Part shown: positions 1 to 8,720 of the stretch, in pieces
Layout: each line of letters begins with the position of its first letter
Numbering within the stretch: position 1 is the first letter of the stretch
Source of the DNA: CAINVV01 sp037140615
Lineage (GTDB): Bacteria; Bacteroidota; Bacteroidia; Bacteroidales; Prolixibacteraceae
Length of the DNA stretch: 64,000 bases
NCBI GenBank assembly: GCA_037140615.1
Contig: JBAXED010000003.1
Coordinates: 19,151 to 83,150 of the forward strand
Direction of reading: 5' to 3'
Program-made: the position numbers and the translations under genes
Notes under the pieces: generated by a model
The model's database searches: none
Seen by the model: only the letters and a program-made list of their open reading frames with translations
What the model was told of the DNA's origin: nothing

Positions 1-2
1 TC

Positions 3-215
3 ACGCAAGGCATTCCAATTCCATGTTTAGCCACAGCTTTAACTTATTTCGACGGATTCCGCAGCGAGCGTCTTCCTGCCAATTTATTGCAGGCCCAGCG
101 TGATTATTTTGGAGCGCATACCTATGAAAGATTGGACAAACCTCGCGGTGAATTTTTCCACACCAACTGGACCGGCAGAGGTGGAGACACAGCCTCATCC
201 ACATATACAGTCTAA
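3..215 (+). CDS. gnd: 6-phosphogluconate dehydrogenase, C-terminal fragment (5' end outside window)
   Basis: The reading frame is open from the left edge and ends at TAA 213-215, giving 70 residues. They contain the characteristic tail of decarboxylating 6-phosphogluconate dehydrogenase: an ALTYFDGFRS stretch, then QAQRDYFGAHTYER and FFHTNW. In this family the tail reaches into the partner subunit's active site, and the RDYFGAHTYER segment is the most conserved part of it. The enzyme makes ribulose 5-phosphate, CO2 and NADPH in the oxidative pentose phosphate pathway. The N-terminal dinucleotide-binding domain lies outside the window. A strong hairpin follows 33 bases after the stop, so this is probably the last gene of its transcript. 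Confidence 0.93.
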   Translation, partial: TQGIPIPCLATALTYFDGFRSERLPANLLQAQRDYFGAHTYERLDKPRGEFFHTNWTGRGGDTASSTYTV

Positions 216-248
216 AAAGTTCCCGTACTGGGAGTCTTTTAGATTACA

Positions 249-294
249 ACACCAAAAAAACAGCCGCCATACCTGGCGGCTGTTTTTTTGGTGT
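249..294 (+). terminator. Strong hairpin terminator after gnd
   Basis: A perfect 21 bp inverted repeat (249-269 with 274-294) has a 4-base loop. The stem has a GC core (cagccgcca/tggcggctg) and an A7/T7 outer part. The symmetry means it could work in either direction, but the only gene reading into it is gnd. Confidence 0.85.
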
Positions 295-345
295 AAATTC
301 AGGAACCCAGCTCCCCGAATGATCGTAGAAAAGAATTAAAAACTG

Positions 346-353
346 TACCTTTG
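346..353 (+). promoter_or_regulatory. Bacteroidota -7 box (TACCTTTG) for gpmI
   Basis: TAccTTTG matches the Bacteroidota sigma-ABfr -7 consensus TAnnTTTG and lies 33 bases before the gpmI start codon. I see no clear TTG-type -33 box at the expected distance. Confidence 0.6.
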
Positions 354-385
354 CGGCAAATTTTAATTTTTTACTTCTCTTCAAA

Positions 386-1912
386 ATGGCAGATATAAAA
401 CGTACGCTTTTAATGATTCTCGATGGTTGGGGAATCGGAGATAAAAGCAAATCAGATGCAATTTTCTCAACGCATCCCTCTTTCATAGATAGCTTATGGA
501 ACACTTACCCTCACAGTCAGTTGTTGACCTCGGGTGAAGATGTTGGCCTACCTGACGGTCAGATGGGTAATTCGGAGGTTGGTCACCTAAACATAGGAGC
601 GGGTAGGGTATTGTATCAGGATCTTGTTAAAATCAACAAAGCAATCCGTGAGAACAAGTTGAAAGATAATACTCAAATTATCAAAGCATTCACTTTTGCA
701 AAGGAACACAGCAAACCGGTTCATCTGATCGGACTGATTGGCCCTGGAGGCGTGCATGCTTTGAGCCTTCACATGGTGGCACTCGCTCAGATTGCTACAG
801 ACATGGGATTGGATAAGATTTTTGTGCATGGACTTACTGATGGACGTGACACTGACCCAAGATCAGGATATGGTTTTGTAGAGGAAGATCTAAAACAGCT
901 GGCAGGTACCAAAGCAAAATTTGCTACGTTAATTGGCCGCTATTATGGCATGGATCGCGACAACAATTGGGGTCGCGTCAAATTGGCTTATGATATGCTG
1001 ACAAAGTCGGTTGGAGAAAAAAGTAAGGATCTTCTTGCAACCATTCAGAAATCCTATGATGAAGGAGTAACCGATGAATTTATCAAGCCTATCGTGATGA
1101 CAGATGAGAATGATCAGCCTTTGGCAGTCATTCAGGAAGGTGATGTGGTGATCTGTTTCAATTATCGTACAGACCGGTTACGCGAAATGACCATCGCCTT
1201 TACGCAGGAAAATCATCCGGAGCAGGATATGAAAACCATTCCGCTTCAGTGGTACACCATGACAAATTACAAATCATCCTTTAAAAATGTAGAAATTATT
1301 TTTGATAAGGATAACGTGGTCAATACGCTTGGAGAAATTGTTTCCAAAGCCGGATTGAACCAAATAAGAATAGCAGAGACAGAAAAATACGCCCATGTTA
1401 CCTTCTTTTTCTCCGGAGGAAGAGAGAGTGAATTTGCAGGTGAAAAGCGACTTCTCATCCCTTCACCCAAAGTGGCAACCTACGATCTTCAACCTGAGAT
1501 GTCTGCTCCTTTGGTAAAGGATACGATTGTTGCTGAGCTGAATAAGAAAAGTGCTGACTTTGTCTGCCTGAACTTTGCCAACGGCGACATGGTTGGCCAT
1601 ACAGGTGTTTATAGCGCCATACAATTGGCTGTTAAAGCTGTTGATCAATGTGTTAAGGAGGTGGTAGAAGCTGCCCGTTCAAATGGCTACGATGTAATTC
1701 TCATTGCAGACCATGGCAATGCTGATTTTGCAGTCAACGAGGATGGCAGTGCCAATACAGCCCATTCACTCAATCCTGTGCCCTGTATCTGGGTGACAGA
1801 CAACAAGCAAGCGACCATCAACAACGGAATACTTGCCGATGTGGCTCCCACAATTTTGACTATTATGGGACTTGAAGTACCTGCAGAAATGACCGGCAAA
1901 GTGCTGATATGA
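386..1912 (+). CDS. gpmI: 2,3-bisphosphoglycerate-independent phosphoglycerate mutase
   Basis: This enzyme interconverts 3- and 2-phosphoglycerate in lower glycolysis using two Mn ions and a phosphoserine intermediate. At 508 residues it is the usual length for iPGM. Visible features are the N-terminal metal site LMILDGWG (Asp13), the nucleophile loop MGNSEVGHLN (Ser63), GLTDGRDTDP, a GRYYGMDRD stretch, and the C-terminal metal motif DHGNAD. A TAnnTTTG box precedes the ATG. The stop overlaps the start of the next gene by 4 bases (ATGA), so the two are translationally coupled. The call is secure. Confidence 0.97.
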   Translation: MADIKRTLLMILDGWGIGDKSKSDAIFSTHPSFIDSLWNTYPHSQLLTSGEDVGLPDGQMGNSEVGHLNIGAGRVLYQDLVKINKAIRENKLKDNTQIIKAFTFAKEHSKPVHLIGLIGPGGVHALSLHMVALAQIATDMGLDKIFVHGLTDGRDTDPRSGYGFVEEDLKQLAGTKAKFATLIGRYYGMDRDNNWGRVKLAYDMLTKSVGEKSKDLLATIQKSYDEGVTDEFIKPIVMTDENDQPLAVIQEGDVVICFNYRTDRLREMTIAFTQENHPEQDMKTIPLQWYTMTNYKSSFKNVEIIFDKDNVVNTLGEIVSKAGLNQIRIAETEKYAHVTFFFSGGRESEFAGEKRLLIPSPKVATYDLQPEMSAPLVKDTIVAELNKKSADFVCLNFANGDMVGHTGVYSAIQLAVKAVDQCVKEVVEAARSNGYDVILIADHGNADFAVNEDGSANTAHSLNPVPCIWVTDNKQATINNGILADVAPTILTIMGLEVPAEMTGKVLI

Positions 1913-2490
1913 TAGAAATTGGAAAGACCATTGTTAGTCTGGATGTAATTGAATCTAAATTTTGCTGTGATCTGGATCATTGCAAGGGAGCTTGCTGCGT
2001 GGATGGTGACAGCGGAGCACCTGTGACAACTGAAGAGGCTGATATCATTGAAAAGCTCTTTCCTTTATTCAAAGATTACCTCTCCGCCGAAAATATTTCT
2101 GAAATTGAGAAACAGGGTTTTTCACTCATCGACCATGATGGCGATCTGGTTACGCCGATAGTTGGGAAAAATGAGTGTGTCTTTACCTTCGTGAATGACA
2201 AAGGAATCACTTTGTGCGCCATCGAAAGAGCCTATTTTGAGAAGAAAACCGGATTTAGAAAACCGGTGTCATGTCATCTTTTTCCCATAAGAATCACGGA
2301 ATACAAAAGATTCGATGGCGTAAATTACGAGAAGTTAAAAATTTGTAAAGCCGGCAGGGCTTGTGGTAAAACCAAAAATCTTCCGCTTTGGAAATATTTA
2401 CATGAACCGCTTACCAGGAAATATGGAGAGGAATGGTACAATGAGTTAAAACTTATTGTGGAAAATCTTCCGGATAACCTAAAGGATTAA
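1909..2490 (+). CDS. DUF3109 family cysteine-rich protein
   Basis: This 193-residue cytosolic protein fits the DUF3109 family by its cysteine pattern: FCCDLDHCKGACCVDGDSG near residue 20, then a central C (LCAIERA), CHLFPIR and CKAGRACG. The conserved cysteines suggest a bound metal or Fe-S cluster, but no biochemical role is established for the family that I know of. The start codon overlaps the gpmI stop (ATGA), so expression is tied to gpmI. It ends 9 bases before the convergent adk stop. Family assignment is by motif memory; function is unknown. Confidence 0.85.
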   Translation: MIEIGKTIVSLDVIESKFCCDLDHCKGACCVDGDSGAPVTTEEADIIEKLFPLFKDYLSAENISEIEKQGFSLIDHDGDLVTPIVGKNECVFTFVNDKGITLCAIERAYFEKKTGFRKPVSCHLFPIRITEYKRFDGVNYEKLKICKAGRACGKTKNLPLWKYLHEPLTRKYGEEWYNELKLIVENLPDNLKD

Positions 2491-2499
2491 CAAATCAGT

Positions 2500-3093
2500 C
2501 TAGTGTCTTTTCCTGTGCCTCGGTAATATATCAATACATTTCTTTAGCCGATCAGTAATTTTTTCGACGGATCCTACACCATTGATAGACTCGTACTTAC
2601 CCGCATCTTTGTAATATTTGATAAGGGGCGCAGTCTTCTCATTATATACTTGAATTCTGTTTTCAATGATTGTGCGGTCTGCATCATCACTTCTCCCCGA
2701 TGATGTTCCTCTGAACAATAACCTTGAAATAAGTTCCTCTTTTGAAACTTCCAGAGAAAGCATGGCACTTACATTTCGTCCGTAGTGGATCAAGAGTGTA
2801 TCCAGAGCTTCTGCCTGAGGAACGGTTCGCGGAAATCCATCAAAGAGAAATCCATTTGCATCTGGGTTTTTGTCCAGTTTTTCCTGAATCAAATCGATCA
2901 CCATGCAATCAGGGACCAACTCACCTTTGCAGATTAAGTCTTTGGCCATATGACCAATCTTTGTGTCATTAGCAATCTCTTCACGGAGTATATCACCGGT
3001 TGACAAATGAACCAGTTGGTATGCTTTCGCCAGATAAATGGCTTGAGTTCCCTTTCCTGCACCAGGTGGACCAAATAGAACCAGGTTTATCAT
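2500..3093 (-). CDS. adk: Adenylate kinase
   Basis: Adenylate kinase catalyses ATP + AMP to 2 ADP in the cytosol. Seen in the sequence: the P-loop GPPGAGKGT (residues 8-16), the AMP-binding segments HLSTGDILR and FDGFPRT, and a short LID region (FRGTSSGRSDDAD) without zinc cysteines. The 197-residue length fits the short-LID form. The neighbouring hpt gene lies only 5 bases upstream on the same strand, so the pair form a purine nucleotide salvage and balance operon transcribed from the hpt promoter. Confidence 0.96.
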   Translation of the reverse strand: MINLVLFGPPGAGKGTQAIYLAKAYQLVHLSTGDILREEIANDTKIGHMAKDLICKGELVPDCMVIDLIQEKLDKNPDANGFLFDGFPRTVPQAEALDTLLIHYGRNVSAMLSLEVSKEELISRLLFRGTSSGRSDDADRTIIENRIQVYNEKTAPLIKYYKDAGKYESINGVGSVEKITDRLKKCIDILPRHRKRH

Positions 3094-3098
3094 GATGA

Positions 3099-3638
3099 TT
3101 ATTTAACTAAGGTATAAATGTCTTTTAGATTGCGACCCCTGCGATCGAAGTCAAGTCCGTAGCCAACAATGAAATCGTTTGGAATAACAACTCCAACATA
3201 ATCCAGATGAACCTCCATTTTCAAAGCATCAGGTTTGAAGAGTAAGGTTGCGATTTTCACTTCCTTTGCACCTCTTCGTGTGATTTGTGAGATAACATCT
3301 GCAATGGTATGGCCAGAATCAACAATATCTTCCAATACAACGACAGTGCGATCAAGAATGTTTTCATTTAAACCAATTAACTCCTTAATCTCCCCTGTCG
3401 ATGAGGTTCCAGAGTAGGAGGCAAGTTTAAGGAAGGTAATTTCCGCATCATTAAGTTCCAGTTCTTTCATCAAATCTGCAGCAAACATAAATGAACCATT
3501 CAGGATGCAAATAAAAAGAACATTTTTACCCTCAAGATCTTCTTTCATTTTAGAGGCCATCTGTTTGATAGCTAACTGAATATCTTCATATGGAAGAGAG
3601 ATCTCAAATTCTTTGTCCCAAAGCGTGATTCTTTTCAT
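3099..3638 (-). CDS. hpt: Hypoxanthine phosphoribosyltransferase
   Basis: This purine salvage enzyme forms IMP (or GMP) from hypoxanthine or guanine and PRPP. The PRPP-binding motif VVVLEDIVDSGHT (residues 99-111, with the Glu-Asp pair at 103-104) and the early loop SGTSSTGE are clear. The C-terminal region YGLDFDRRGRNL is typical of bacterial Hpt. The 179-residue length is normal. It is the first gene of the hpt-adk pair. A TATATTTG box lies 71 bases upstream on the same strand, giving a leader of about 60 bases. Confidence 0.95.
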   Translation of the reverse strand: MKRITLWDKEFEISLPYEDIQLAIKQMASKMKEDLEGKNVLFICILNGSFMFAADLMKELELNDAEITFLKLASYSGTSSTGEIKELIGLNENILDRTVVVLEDIVDSGHTIADVISQITRRGAKEVKIATLLFKPDALKMEVHLDYVGVVIPNDFIVGYGLDFDRRGRNLKDIYTLVK

Positions 3639-3708
3639 GTAAGAGTATTTTCTTGATACGGAATGGTCTGTTAAGGTACGTAACAGAAGTGTAATAATAA
3701 AGGATCGG

Positions 3709-3716
3709 CAAATATA
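3709..3716 (-). promoter_or_regulatory. Bacteroidota -7 box (TATATTTG) for hpt-adk
   Basis: On the minus strand this reads TAtaTTTG, a match to the TAnnTTTG consensus, upstream of hpt. The gap to the start codon holds no other match. Confidence 0.55.
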
Positions 3717-3789
3717 AATTTTTCTTTTCGGGGGGGCAAAAAAAAATGCAAGTCAGCGTTACCAAATGGTTATCTTAATGAATATATTG

Positions 3790-3797
3790 TAATTTTG
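3790..3797 (+). promoter_or_regulatory. Bacteroidota -7 box (TAATTTTG) for purE
   Basis: TAatTTTG lies 23 bases before the purE ATG, which implies a very short leader. It diverges from the hpt promoter across about 75 bases. Confidence 0.6.
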
Positions 3798-3820
3798 GGC
3801 ATCAAAATTTAATTACAACC

Positions 3821-4339
3821 ATGGCATTAGGATTACAACCAAAAGTAAGCATCATCATGGGCAGTACATCTGATCTGCCTGTCATGAGTGGCGCAGCAGA
3901 AGTATTGAACCAACTCGAAATCCCTTTCGAAATGAATGCCTTGTCAGCGCATAGAACTCCGGAGGAAGTAGAAAAATTTGCAAAAAGTGCATATGCCCGT
4001 GGAATTAAGGTAATCATTGCTGCGGCAGGAATGGCCGCACATCTTCCCGGGGTCATTGCCGCAATGACGCCTGTACCCGTTATAGGAGTGCCCATTAAAG
4101 CTTCGCTGGAAGGCTGGGACTCGATTCTTGCCATTCTGCAGATGCCTCCCGGGATTCCCGTGGCCACCGTAGCTCTCAATGGGTCCAGGAATTCTGCCAT
4201 CCTTGCAGCTCAAATGATTGCAACAGGAGATGAAGCGTTAATGGCAAAATTGATTGAATTTAAAAATGAATTAAAAATCAAAATTGTAGAAGCCAACAAT
4301 GAATTGGCACAAATAAAATACCCGTTCAAGACCAATTGA
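3821..4339 (+). CDS. purE: N5-carboxyaminoimidazole ribonucleotide mutase (class I PurE)
   Basis: PurE moves the carboxylate of N5-CAIR to give CAIR in purine synthesis. The substrate loop MGSTSDLPVM begins at residue 13 and the catalytic SAHRTPE motif, with the conserved His44, is at 42-48. A GMAAHLPGVIAAMTPVPVIGVP block follows and marks class I PurE. The 172-residue length is normal. It is divergent from the hpt-adk salvage genes, so de novo and salvage purine genes face each other. A hairpin with a T-run follows 35 bases after the stop. Confidence 0.96.
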   Translation: MALGLQPKVSIIMGSTSDLPVMSGAAEVLNQLEIPFEMNALSAHRTPEEVEKFAKSAYARGIKVIIAAAGMAAHLPGVIAAMTPVPVIGVPIKASLEGWDSILAILQMPPGIPVATVALNGSRNSAILAAQMIATGDEALMAKLIEFKNELKIKIVEANNELAQIKYPFKTN

Positions 4340-4374
4340 GTTTTTGAATTCTCGTTTTTTTTCGGTAAATTAGA

Positions 4375-4404
4375 GGGAGTGCGGTCAGCATCTCCCTTTT
4401 TTTT
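4375..4404 (+). terminator. Rho-independent terminator after purE
   Basis: The stem is gggag+tgc paired with gca+ctccc, with one bulged t and a 5-base loop, followed by eight T residues (4397-4404). Confidence 0.7.
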
Positions 4405-4457
4405 ATCTCTCCTGGCAGTGGGGTTGACCGGTCTCTTCTCAACCAAAAATCCCGGAC

Positions 4458-5297
4458 ATGCGTAACAGAGATCTGAAAACCGGTCTTTTGATCTGTTTTA
4501 TCGTTCAATTTTTGACTTTAAGGAGTTTAGCAATCGAGAGGATAACGGCAACTGGCGCCAGAGAGGTAGCTCTTTCCCAGGCTGCTGTTGCATTGCCGGG
4601 ATACTTTTCGGTTTTCCACAATCAGGCACTTTTAACAGAAAGCAAATCTGCTGCACTGGCTGTATGTTACCGGCAACCTTATTTCATCAAAGGTTACCAC
4701 GAAAGTGCACTCTCATTGGTTTACCCGATACACGCGGCGGTTCTGGCCATTGGGGTGACGCAATCATCCATTGCCTCCTACAAAGAATCGAGCCTCGGTA
4801 TTTCAATCGCAAAAGTATTAACCAGGAGACTTTCGGCTGGCATTTTATTCAATTATACTTTCTTCAATCTTCCTGAGGTAAATCATTTTGCCAGCTCATT
4901 TCAGTTTGATGGGGGAGTTTTTTACCAATATTCAGATAAATTTTCTTTGGGGCTACATTTCAGAAACCTCCTCCAGACGAATGTTGAAACTTTCCAGTAC
5001 AAATTTTATTTTCCATTTGTTGTAAGATGTGGTGCGTCCTATGCTCTGACTGAAAAGATTCTTTTGGTAGGAGAAACTGCATTGGACAAGAACTCCGGCA
5101 ATGGACTGCGCTTTGGTTCAGAGTGCAAAATAACGACCAACTTTATGCTGAGGGGCGGTCTGACAACGAAGCCATTTCAACACTCATTCGGATTTGGCTA
5201 CATCTGGAATCTTTGTCAGCTTGATTTCGCTCTGGTCCACCACGAAATACTTGGCTATTCCCCTTTTCTGTCGGTCAATTTTAAATTTAACAAATGA
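4458..5297 (+). CDS. PorV-like outer-membrane beta-barrel protein
   Basis: This is a 279-residue predicted secreted protein. An N-terminal hydrophobic segment (about residues 8-25) acts as a signal peptide. The mature part opens with ITATGAREVALSQAAVALP and then FSVFHNQALL, which resembles the 'GAR...alggA.vAl.d..s.f.NQA' opening of PorV/PorQ-type barrels of Bacteroidota. The rest is alternating aromatic/hydrophobic strands ending in a C-terminal strand (LSVNFKFNK), as expected for an outer-membrane barrel. The stop overlaps the start of the next gene by 4 bases, so the two products are likely made together and may work together. Function is not established. Confidence 0.7.
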   Translation: MRNRDLKTGLLICFIVQFLTLRSLAIERITATGAREVALSQAAVALPGYFSVFHNQALLTESKSAALAVCYRQPYFIKGYHESALSLVYPIHAAVLAIGVTQSSIASYKESSLGISIAKVLTRRLSAGILFNYTFFNLPEVNHFASSFQFDGGVFYQYSDKFSLGLHFRNLLQTNVETFQYKFYFPFVVRCGASYALTEKILLVGETALDKNSGNGLRFGSECKITTNFMLRGGLTTKPFQHSFGFGYIWNLCQLDFALVHHEILGYSPFLSVNFKFNK

Positions 5298-7342
5298 AGA
5301 TCCTGAAATCCTGTATGATTCTATGTTCATTGATCAATTTTCTTGCCTTATCCGGCAACGGTCAGCAATCCGATCTTCAGAAAGAGCAGCAGTTGGAAGA
5401 GCTGGTCGAATCTCTGGCAGCCACGGAGGATGGGACAACTGAAAGTTCTCTTTTGCTCGAGGATATCAGCTATTATACTGGTCATCCTATTTTTATTAAC
5501 AAGGCTACTGAGGAGGAATTACTGCGGTTAAATTTTCTGAATTTTAAACAAGTTCGAAGCATAATTGCCTATCGCACCAAGTACGGAAAGATCCTTACCC
5601 TGAAGGAACTGGCTATTTTTTCTGATTTTAGCGCAGAGCTATTGAAAAAAATGGAACCATTTGTGCGTTTTAATCAGGATCCGGATTCAATTCAGAAAAA
5701 GTGGGACAGAGTGATCAGGCAGTCCTTGCTTTCCAGAATTAAAACTTCGTTTCCAGTCTCCAAAGGATACCAATCTCAGAATGGCAAGCAACCGGTTTAT
5801 GAAGGCTCTCCTTACAGTTATTTTACACGATACCGGGGAGAGATCGGAAAATCAATGGAAATGGGTATAACAGCAGAAAATGATGCCGGGGAGGATTTCT
5901 TTCGGAAATCAAACAAGCGGGGTTTTGATTTTTTATCAGGCTTTCTTTGCTGGGATGGCAAAGGTCCGATACGAAGAGTTGTTGTTGGAGATTACCACTT
6001 AAGATTTGGTCAGGGTGTTAACCTTTGGTCGGGTGGTGGAGTCAGTTATGCTTCGGATCTTTCTTCCCTGATGCGCTCGGGTGAAGGAATCAGACCGTAT
6101 AGTTCATCGGACGAGAATATGTTCTTTCGCGGCGCAGCGGTACAAGTCAACTTTAATTCAGTGAAATTTTCCTTCTTCTATTCAGGAAAAAAAAGAGATG
6201 CAAATATAGAGGAGGATTCTATTCGCGGGAGTATTATAACTTCATTTAGAAACGACGGACTTCATCGTACTATCTCCGAAATGGAGGACGAAAAAGATGT
6301 GATAGAGCGAATGATCGGAGGATATAGTGACTTTAGATTTAGCAATTGGCGATTTGGAATTCTGGCAGCTTTTCAAAAATTCGGACTACCTGTTTCCAAA
6401 GGTGATATGCCATATAAATCAAAGACTTTTGAGGGGGATGTCACTGCGAATTTTGGCATTGATTATCATCTTATATTGAATCAAATCAGCCTTTTTGGAG
6501 AATTGGGGATATCTAAAAATTTAAAGCCGGCTTTTGTCAATGGATTAGTGTGGAAGGCTCATCCCCAGTTATCTCTCTCCATGCTTTATCGAAACTACGA
6601 CCCCTCGTTTCAATCCTTCAACTCTGCAGCTTTTGCAAATGGTAGTGGTGGCCGGAATGAAGAGGGCTTTTATGCTGCTTTTGCCTATTATCCAATCTCA
6701 AAAGTTAAGCTAAGCGGACAAGCCGATCTGTTTAACTTTCCCTGGATGACTTTCCAAACGATCACTCCTGCTCAAGGTCATACGTTGGCCTTTCAGGCTG
6801 AAATGGCTATCAAGACAAACCTTTCTGTTTATCTCCATGGCAGATTTGTCCAAAAACCACAAAAAACTTCCGGGATGACCGGCGTGCCTGAACAATGGGA
6901 TGAAAATACAGCAAAATGGAGAGCACATTGCGACTGGAAAATCAGTGAAAAGCTTCAGTTTAGAAGCAGAATTGAATATGTAGGATACAGGTATCAGGCT
7001 ATAAAAGAGAAGGGATACCTGATATTTCAGGATTTTATCTATTCACCCTCCTTGAAATTTAAGTGTTGGTTCAGAGTAGCCAGGTATTCAACTGATGGTT
7101 ACAATTCAAGGGTATATAGCTATGAAAATGACCTGCTTTATTATTTTGCCATTCCAGAATTTCATGGGAAGGGCTGGAGAACCTATCTGAATCTTAAGTG
7201 GCAACCTTGCAGGTTGATAACACTATATTTTAAAGGCGGATACACCATACGGGAAGGAGCAGCATTCCTTGGTTCCGGGAACGATACAACCCAGGGTAAT
7301 CACAGATTTGAGGTAAGAAGTCAGGTATGCCTGAAGTTTTAA
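5294..7342 (+). CDS. Helix-hairpin-helix domain outer-membrane beta-barrel protein
   Basis: The product is 682 residues, with a signal peptide at about 1-22. It then has a ComEA-like helix-hairpin-helix region (about 68-124: INKATEEELLRL, KQVRSIIAYRTKYGKI, LTLKELAIF). From about residue 140 to the end the sequence is rich in aromatic beta strands, finishing in Phe (VCLKF), as in outer-membrane barrels. HhH domains usually bind DNA, which makes the fusion to a barrel notable. The gene is translationally coupled (ATGA) to the PorV-like gene upstream; I recall this pairing as common in Bacteroidota. A role in DNA handling at the surface is only inference. Confidence 0.75.
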   Translation: MKILKSCMILCSLINFLALSGNGQQSDLQKEQQLEELVESLAATEDGTTESSLLLEDISYYTGHPIFINKATEEELLRLNFLNFKQVRSIIAYRTKYGKILTLKELAIFSDFSAELLKKMEPFVRFNQDPDSIQKKWDRVIRQSLLSRIKTSFPVSKGYQSQNGKQPVYEGSPYSYFTRYRGEIGKSMEMGITAENDAGEDFFRKSNKRGFDFLSGFLCWDGKGPIRRVVVGDYHLRFGQGVNLWSGGGVSYASDLSSLMRSGEGIRPYSSSDENMFFRGAAVQVNFNSVKFSFFYSGKKRDANIEEDSIRGSIITSFRNDGLHRTISEMEDEKDVIERMIGGYSDFRFSNWRFGILAAFQKFGLPVSKGDMPYKSKTFEGDVTANFGIDYHLILNQISLFGELGISKNLKPAFVNGLVWKAHPQLSLSMLYRNYDPSFQSFNSAAFANGSGGRNEEGFYAAFAYYPISKVKLSGQADLFNFPWMTFQTITPAQGHTLAFQAEMAIKTNLSVYLHGRFVQKPQKTSGMTGVPEQWDENTAKWRAHCDWKISEKLQFRSRIEYVGYRYQAIKEKGYLIFQDFIYSPSLKFKCWFRVARYSTDGYNSRVYSYENDLLYYFAIPEFHGKGWRTYLNLKWQPCRLITLYFKGGYTIREGAAFLGSGNDTTQGNHRFEVRSQVCLKF

Positions 7343-7400
7343 TGTTTGAAATGTTTGACTTCATAAACAATTTTTAATCCCCATAAACCCTTCAAACTAA
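7343..7400. repeat. Dispersed AT-rich element, copy 1 (family TGTTTGAAATGTTT)
   Basis: It starts directly after the stop codon of the HhH gene. It shares TGTTTGAAATGTTT, CAATTTTTAA and AAACCCTT blocks, in the same order and orientation, with 48656-48715. The remaining ~110 bases to the acyltransferase promoter show no further feature I can support. Confidence 0.6.
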
Positions 7401-7507
7401 ACCATATTTTAAGTTGGCTTTGCGAAAAACTAAGTGAAACCTCCAATTCGTTCAAGAGATTGAATGGTTAAAAAAATCTAAAAGTTCAATCGAACTATGA
7501 TATTTTG

Positions 7508-7515
7508 TAACTTTG
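7508..7515 (+). promoter_or_regulatory. Bacteroidota -7 box (TAACTTTG)
   Basis: TAacTTTG lies 44 bases before the ATG at 7559. It places transcription start near 7522, before either possible start of the acyltransferase gene. Confidence 0.6.
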
Positions 7516-7558
7516 CATCGTCCCAAATTTGGGTAACCGAATTATTAAACGACGAAAA

Positions 7559-8707
7559 ATGCCTTTCACGCACAATTTTGATGATATACGCCCTTATCGG
7601 AACGAGGAATTCCCAACCATAATAGAACGATTATTGAAAGACCCGTTGTTCGACAATGTATTAAGGAGTTTGAATAAAGATGAAGCAGAACATGCTCAAA
7701 TGCGAGCGGCTTTGCTTACGACAAAAACGATTGAAGTCTTTCAGGATAAGTTCGTTGTCCCTATGATCAATCAAATTCTCGCCGCAAGCTCCAATGGATT
7801 ATCAATGAATGGTTTGGAGGATTTGGATAAAAATCAGCGATATTTGTACATATCAAATCACAGGGATATCATTCTGGATTCGGCCCTGATGAATGTTAAA
7901 ATGCATGCCAGTGGTTTTAGTCCGACTGAGATTGCCATAGGAAGCAACCTTTTAATTTTCCCCTGGATCAATGATCTGGTTAGGATCAACCGTTCATTCA
8001 TTGTTAAGCGTAATATTCCTGTCAAGGAAATGCTGGTCTCATCCAGGCATCTGTCGAGCTACATCCGTCATATGATTACCAAAGGGAGTGATTCAATTTG
8101 GATCGCACAAAGGGAAGGTCGCGCCAAAGATGGAAATGATTGCACCCAGCCGGCTCTGTTGAAAATGCTTAATATGTCCAATGGAAATGGTTTCTTCGAA
8201 GGATTTAAAGAACTTAAAATTGTTCCAATGGCTATTTCCTATGAGATTGAGCCTTGCGGAAATGAAAAAGTTGTAGAGTTGAAAAAGCGCGAGTCAGATC
8301 CGAATTTTCAGAAAACAGAAAAGGACGACCTGATGAATATGGTAAGTGGATTAAGTAATCCCAAAGGGAGAATCCATATTCAATTTGGAAATCAGATTGA
8401 TGAAGAAGTTTTGCACCATATTTCACATGAGCCAGCCATGAACGAACGCTTGAGATTGTTGGCAGAGCATATAGATAAGGAGATTTACAGAAATTACCGG
8501 TTATTTTCCAACAACTATATTGCATATGATTTATACTTCAAGACTAAAAAGTATGAATCAAAATATACAATGCAACAGAAAGAATCGTTTGTGGATTTAA
8601 CCCACGAACGGTTACAGCTTGTCAATGAGGACATTGAAGATTCAATGGTGCTTTGGCTGAAAATGTACGCTACTCCGGTTTACAATTTCGAGAGGTTCGT
8701 CAAATAG
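7559..8707 (+). CDS. 1-acyl-glycerol-phosphate acyltransferase family protein
   Basis: This 382-residue protein is related to glycerolipid acyltransferases. It has the catalytic NHxxxxD-type block (SNHRDIILDS), then a second block RSFIVKR and the third, IAQREGRAKDG (a QREG variant of the usual PEGtRs). There is no N-terminal transmembrane segment. I chose ATG at 7559 (MPFTHNFDD) over the in-frame TTG at 7529 because ATG is preferred and the first ten codons of the longer form look like leader sequence. It probably acylates a glycerol-phosphate or related lipid at the inner membrane face; the exact substrate is unknown. Confidence 0.82.
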   Translation: MPFTHNFDDIRPYRNEEFPTIIERLLKDPLFDNVLRSLNKDEAEHAQMRAALLTTKTIEVFQDKFVVPMINQILAASSNGLSMNGLEDLDKNQRYLYISNHRDIILDSALMNVKMHASGFSPTEIAIGSNLLIFPWINDLVRINRSFIVKRNIPVKEMLVSSRHLSSYIRHMITKGSDSIWIAQREGRAKDGNDCTQPALLKMLNMSNGNGFFEGFKELKIVPMAISYEIEPCGNEKVVELKKRESDPNFQKTEKDDLMNMVSGLSNPKGRIHIQFGNQIDEEVLHHISHEPAMNERLRLLAEHIDKEIYRNYRLFSNNYIAYDLYFKTKKYESKYTMQQKESFVDLTHERLQLVNEDIEDSMVLWLKMYATPVYNFERFVK

Positions 8708-8720
8708 GTAGGTCTTTTTC

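Noticed and set aside
3730..3749. G7 then A9 homopolymer run as a slippage or phase-variation site
   Set aside because: It lies between two divergent promoters and outside any coding region; no repeat unit or switch gene is attached.
7529..7558. Upstream TTG start for the acyltransferase
   Set aside because: ATG 7559 is the more usual codon and the added residues are not conserved-looking; the longer form is possible but not supported.
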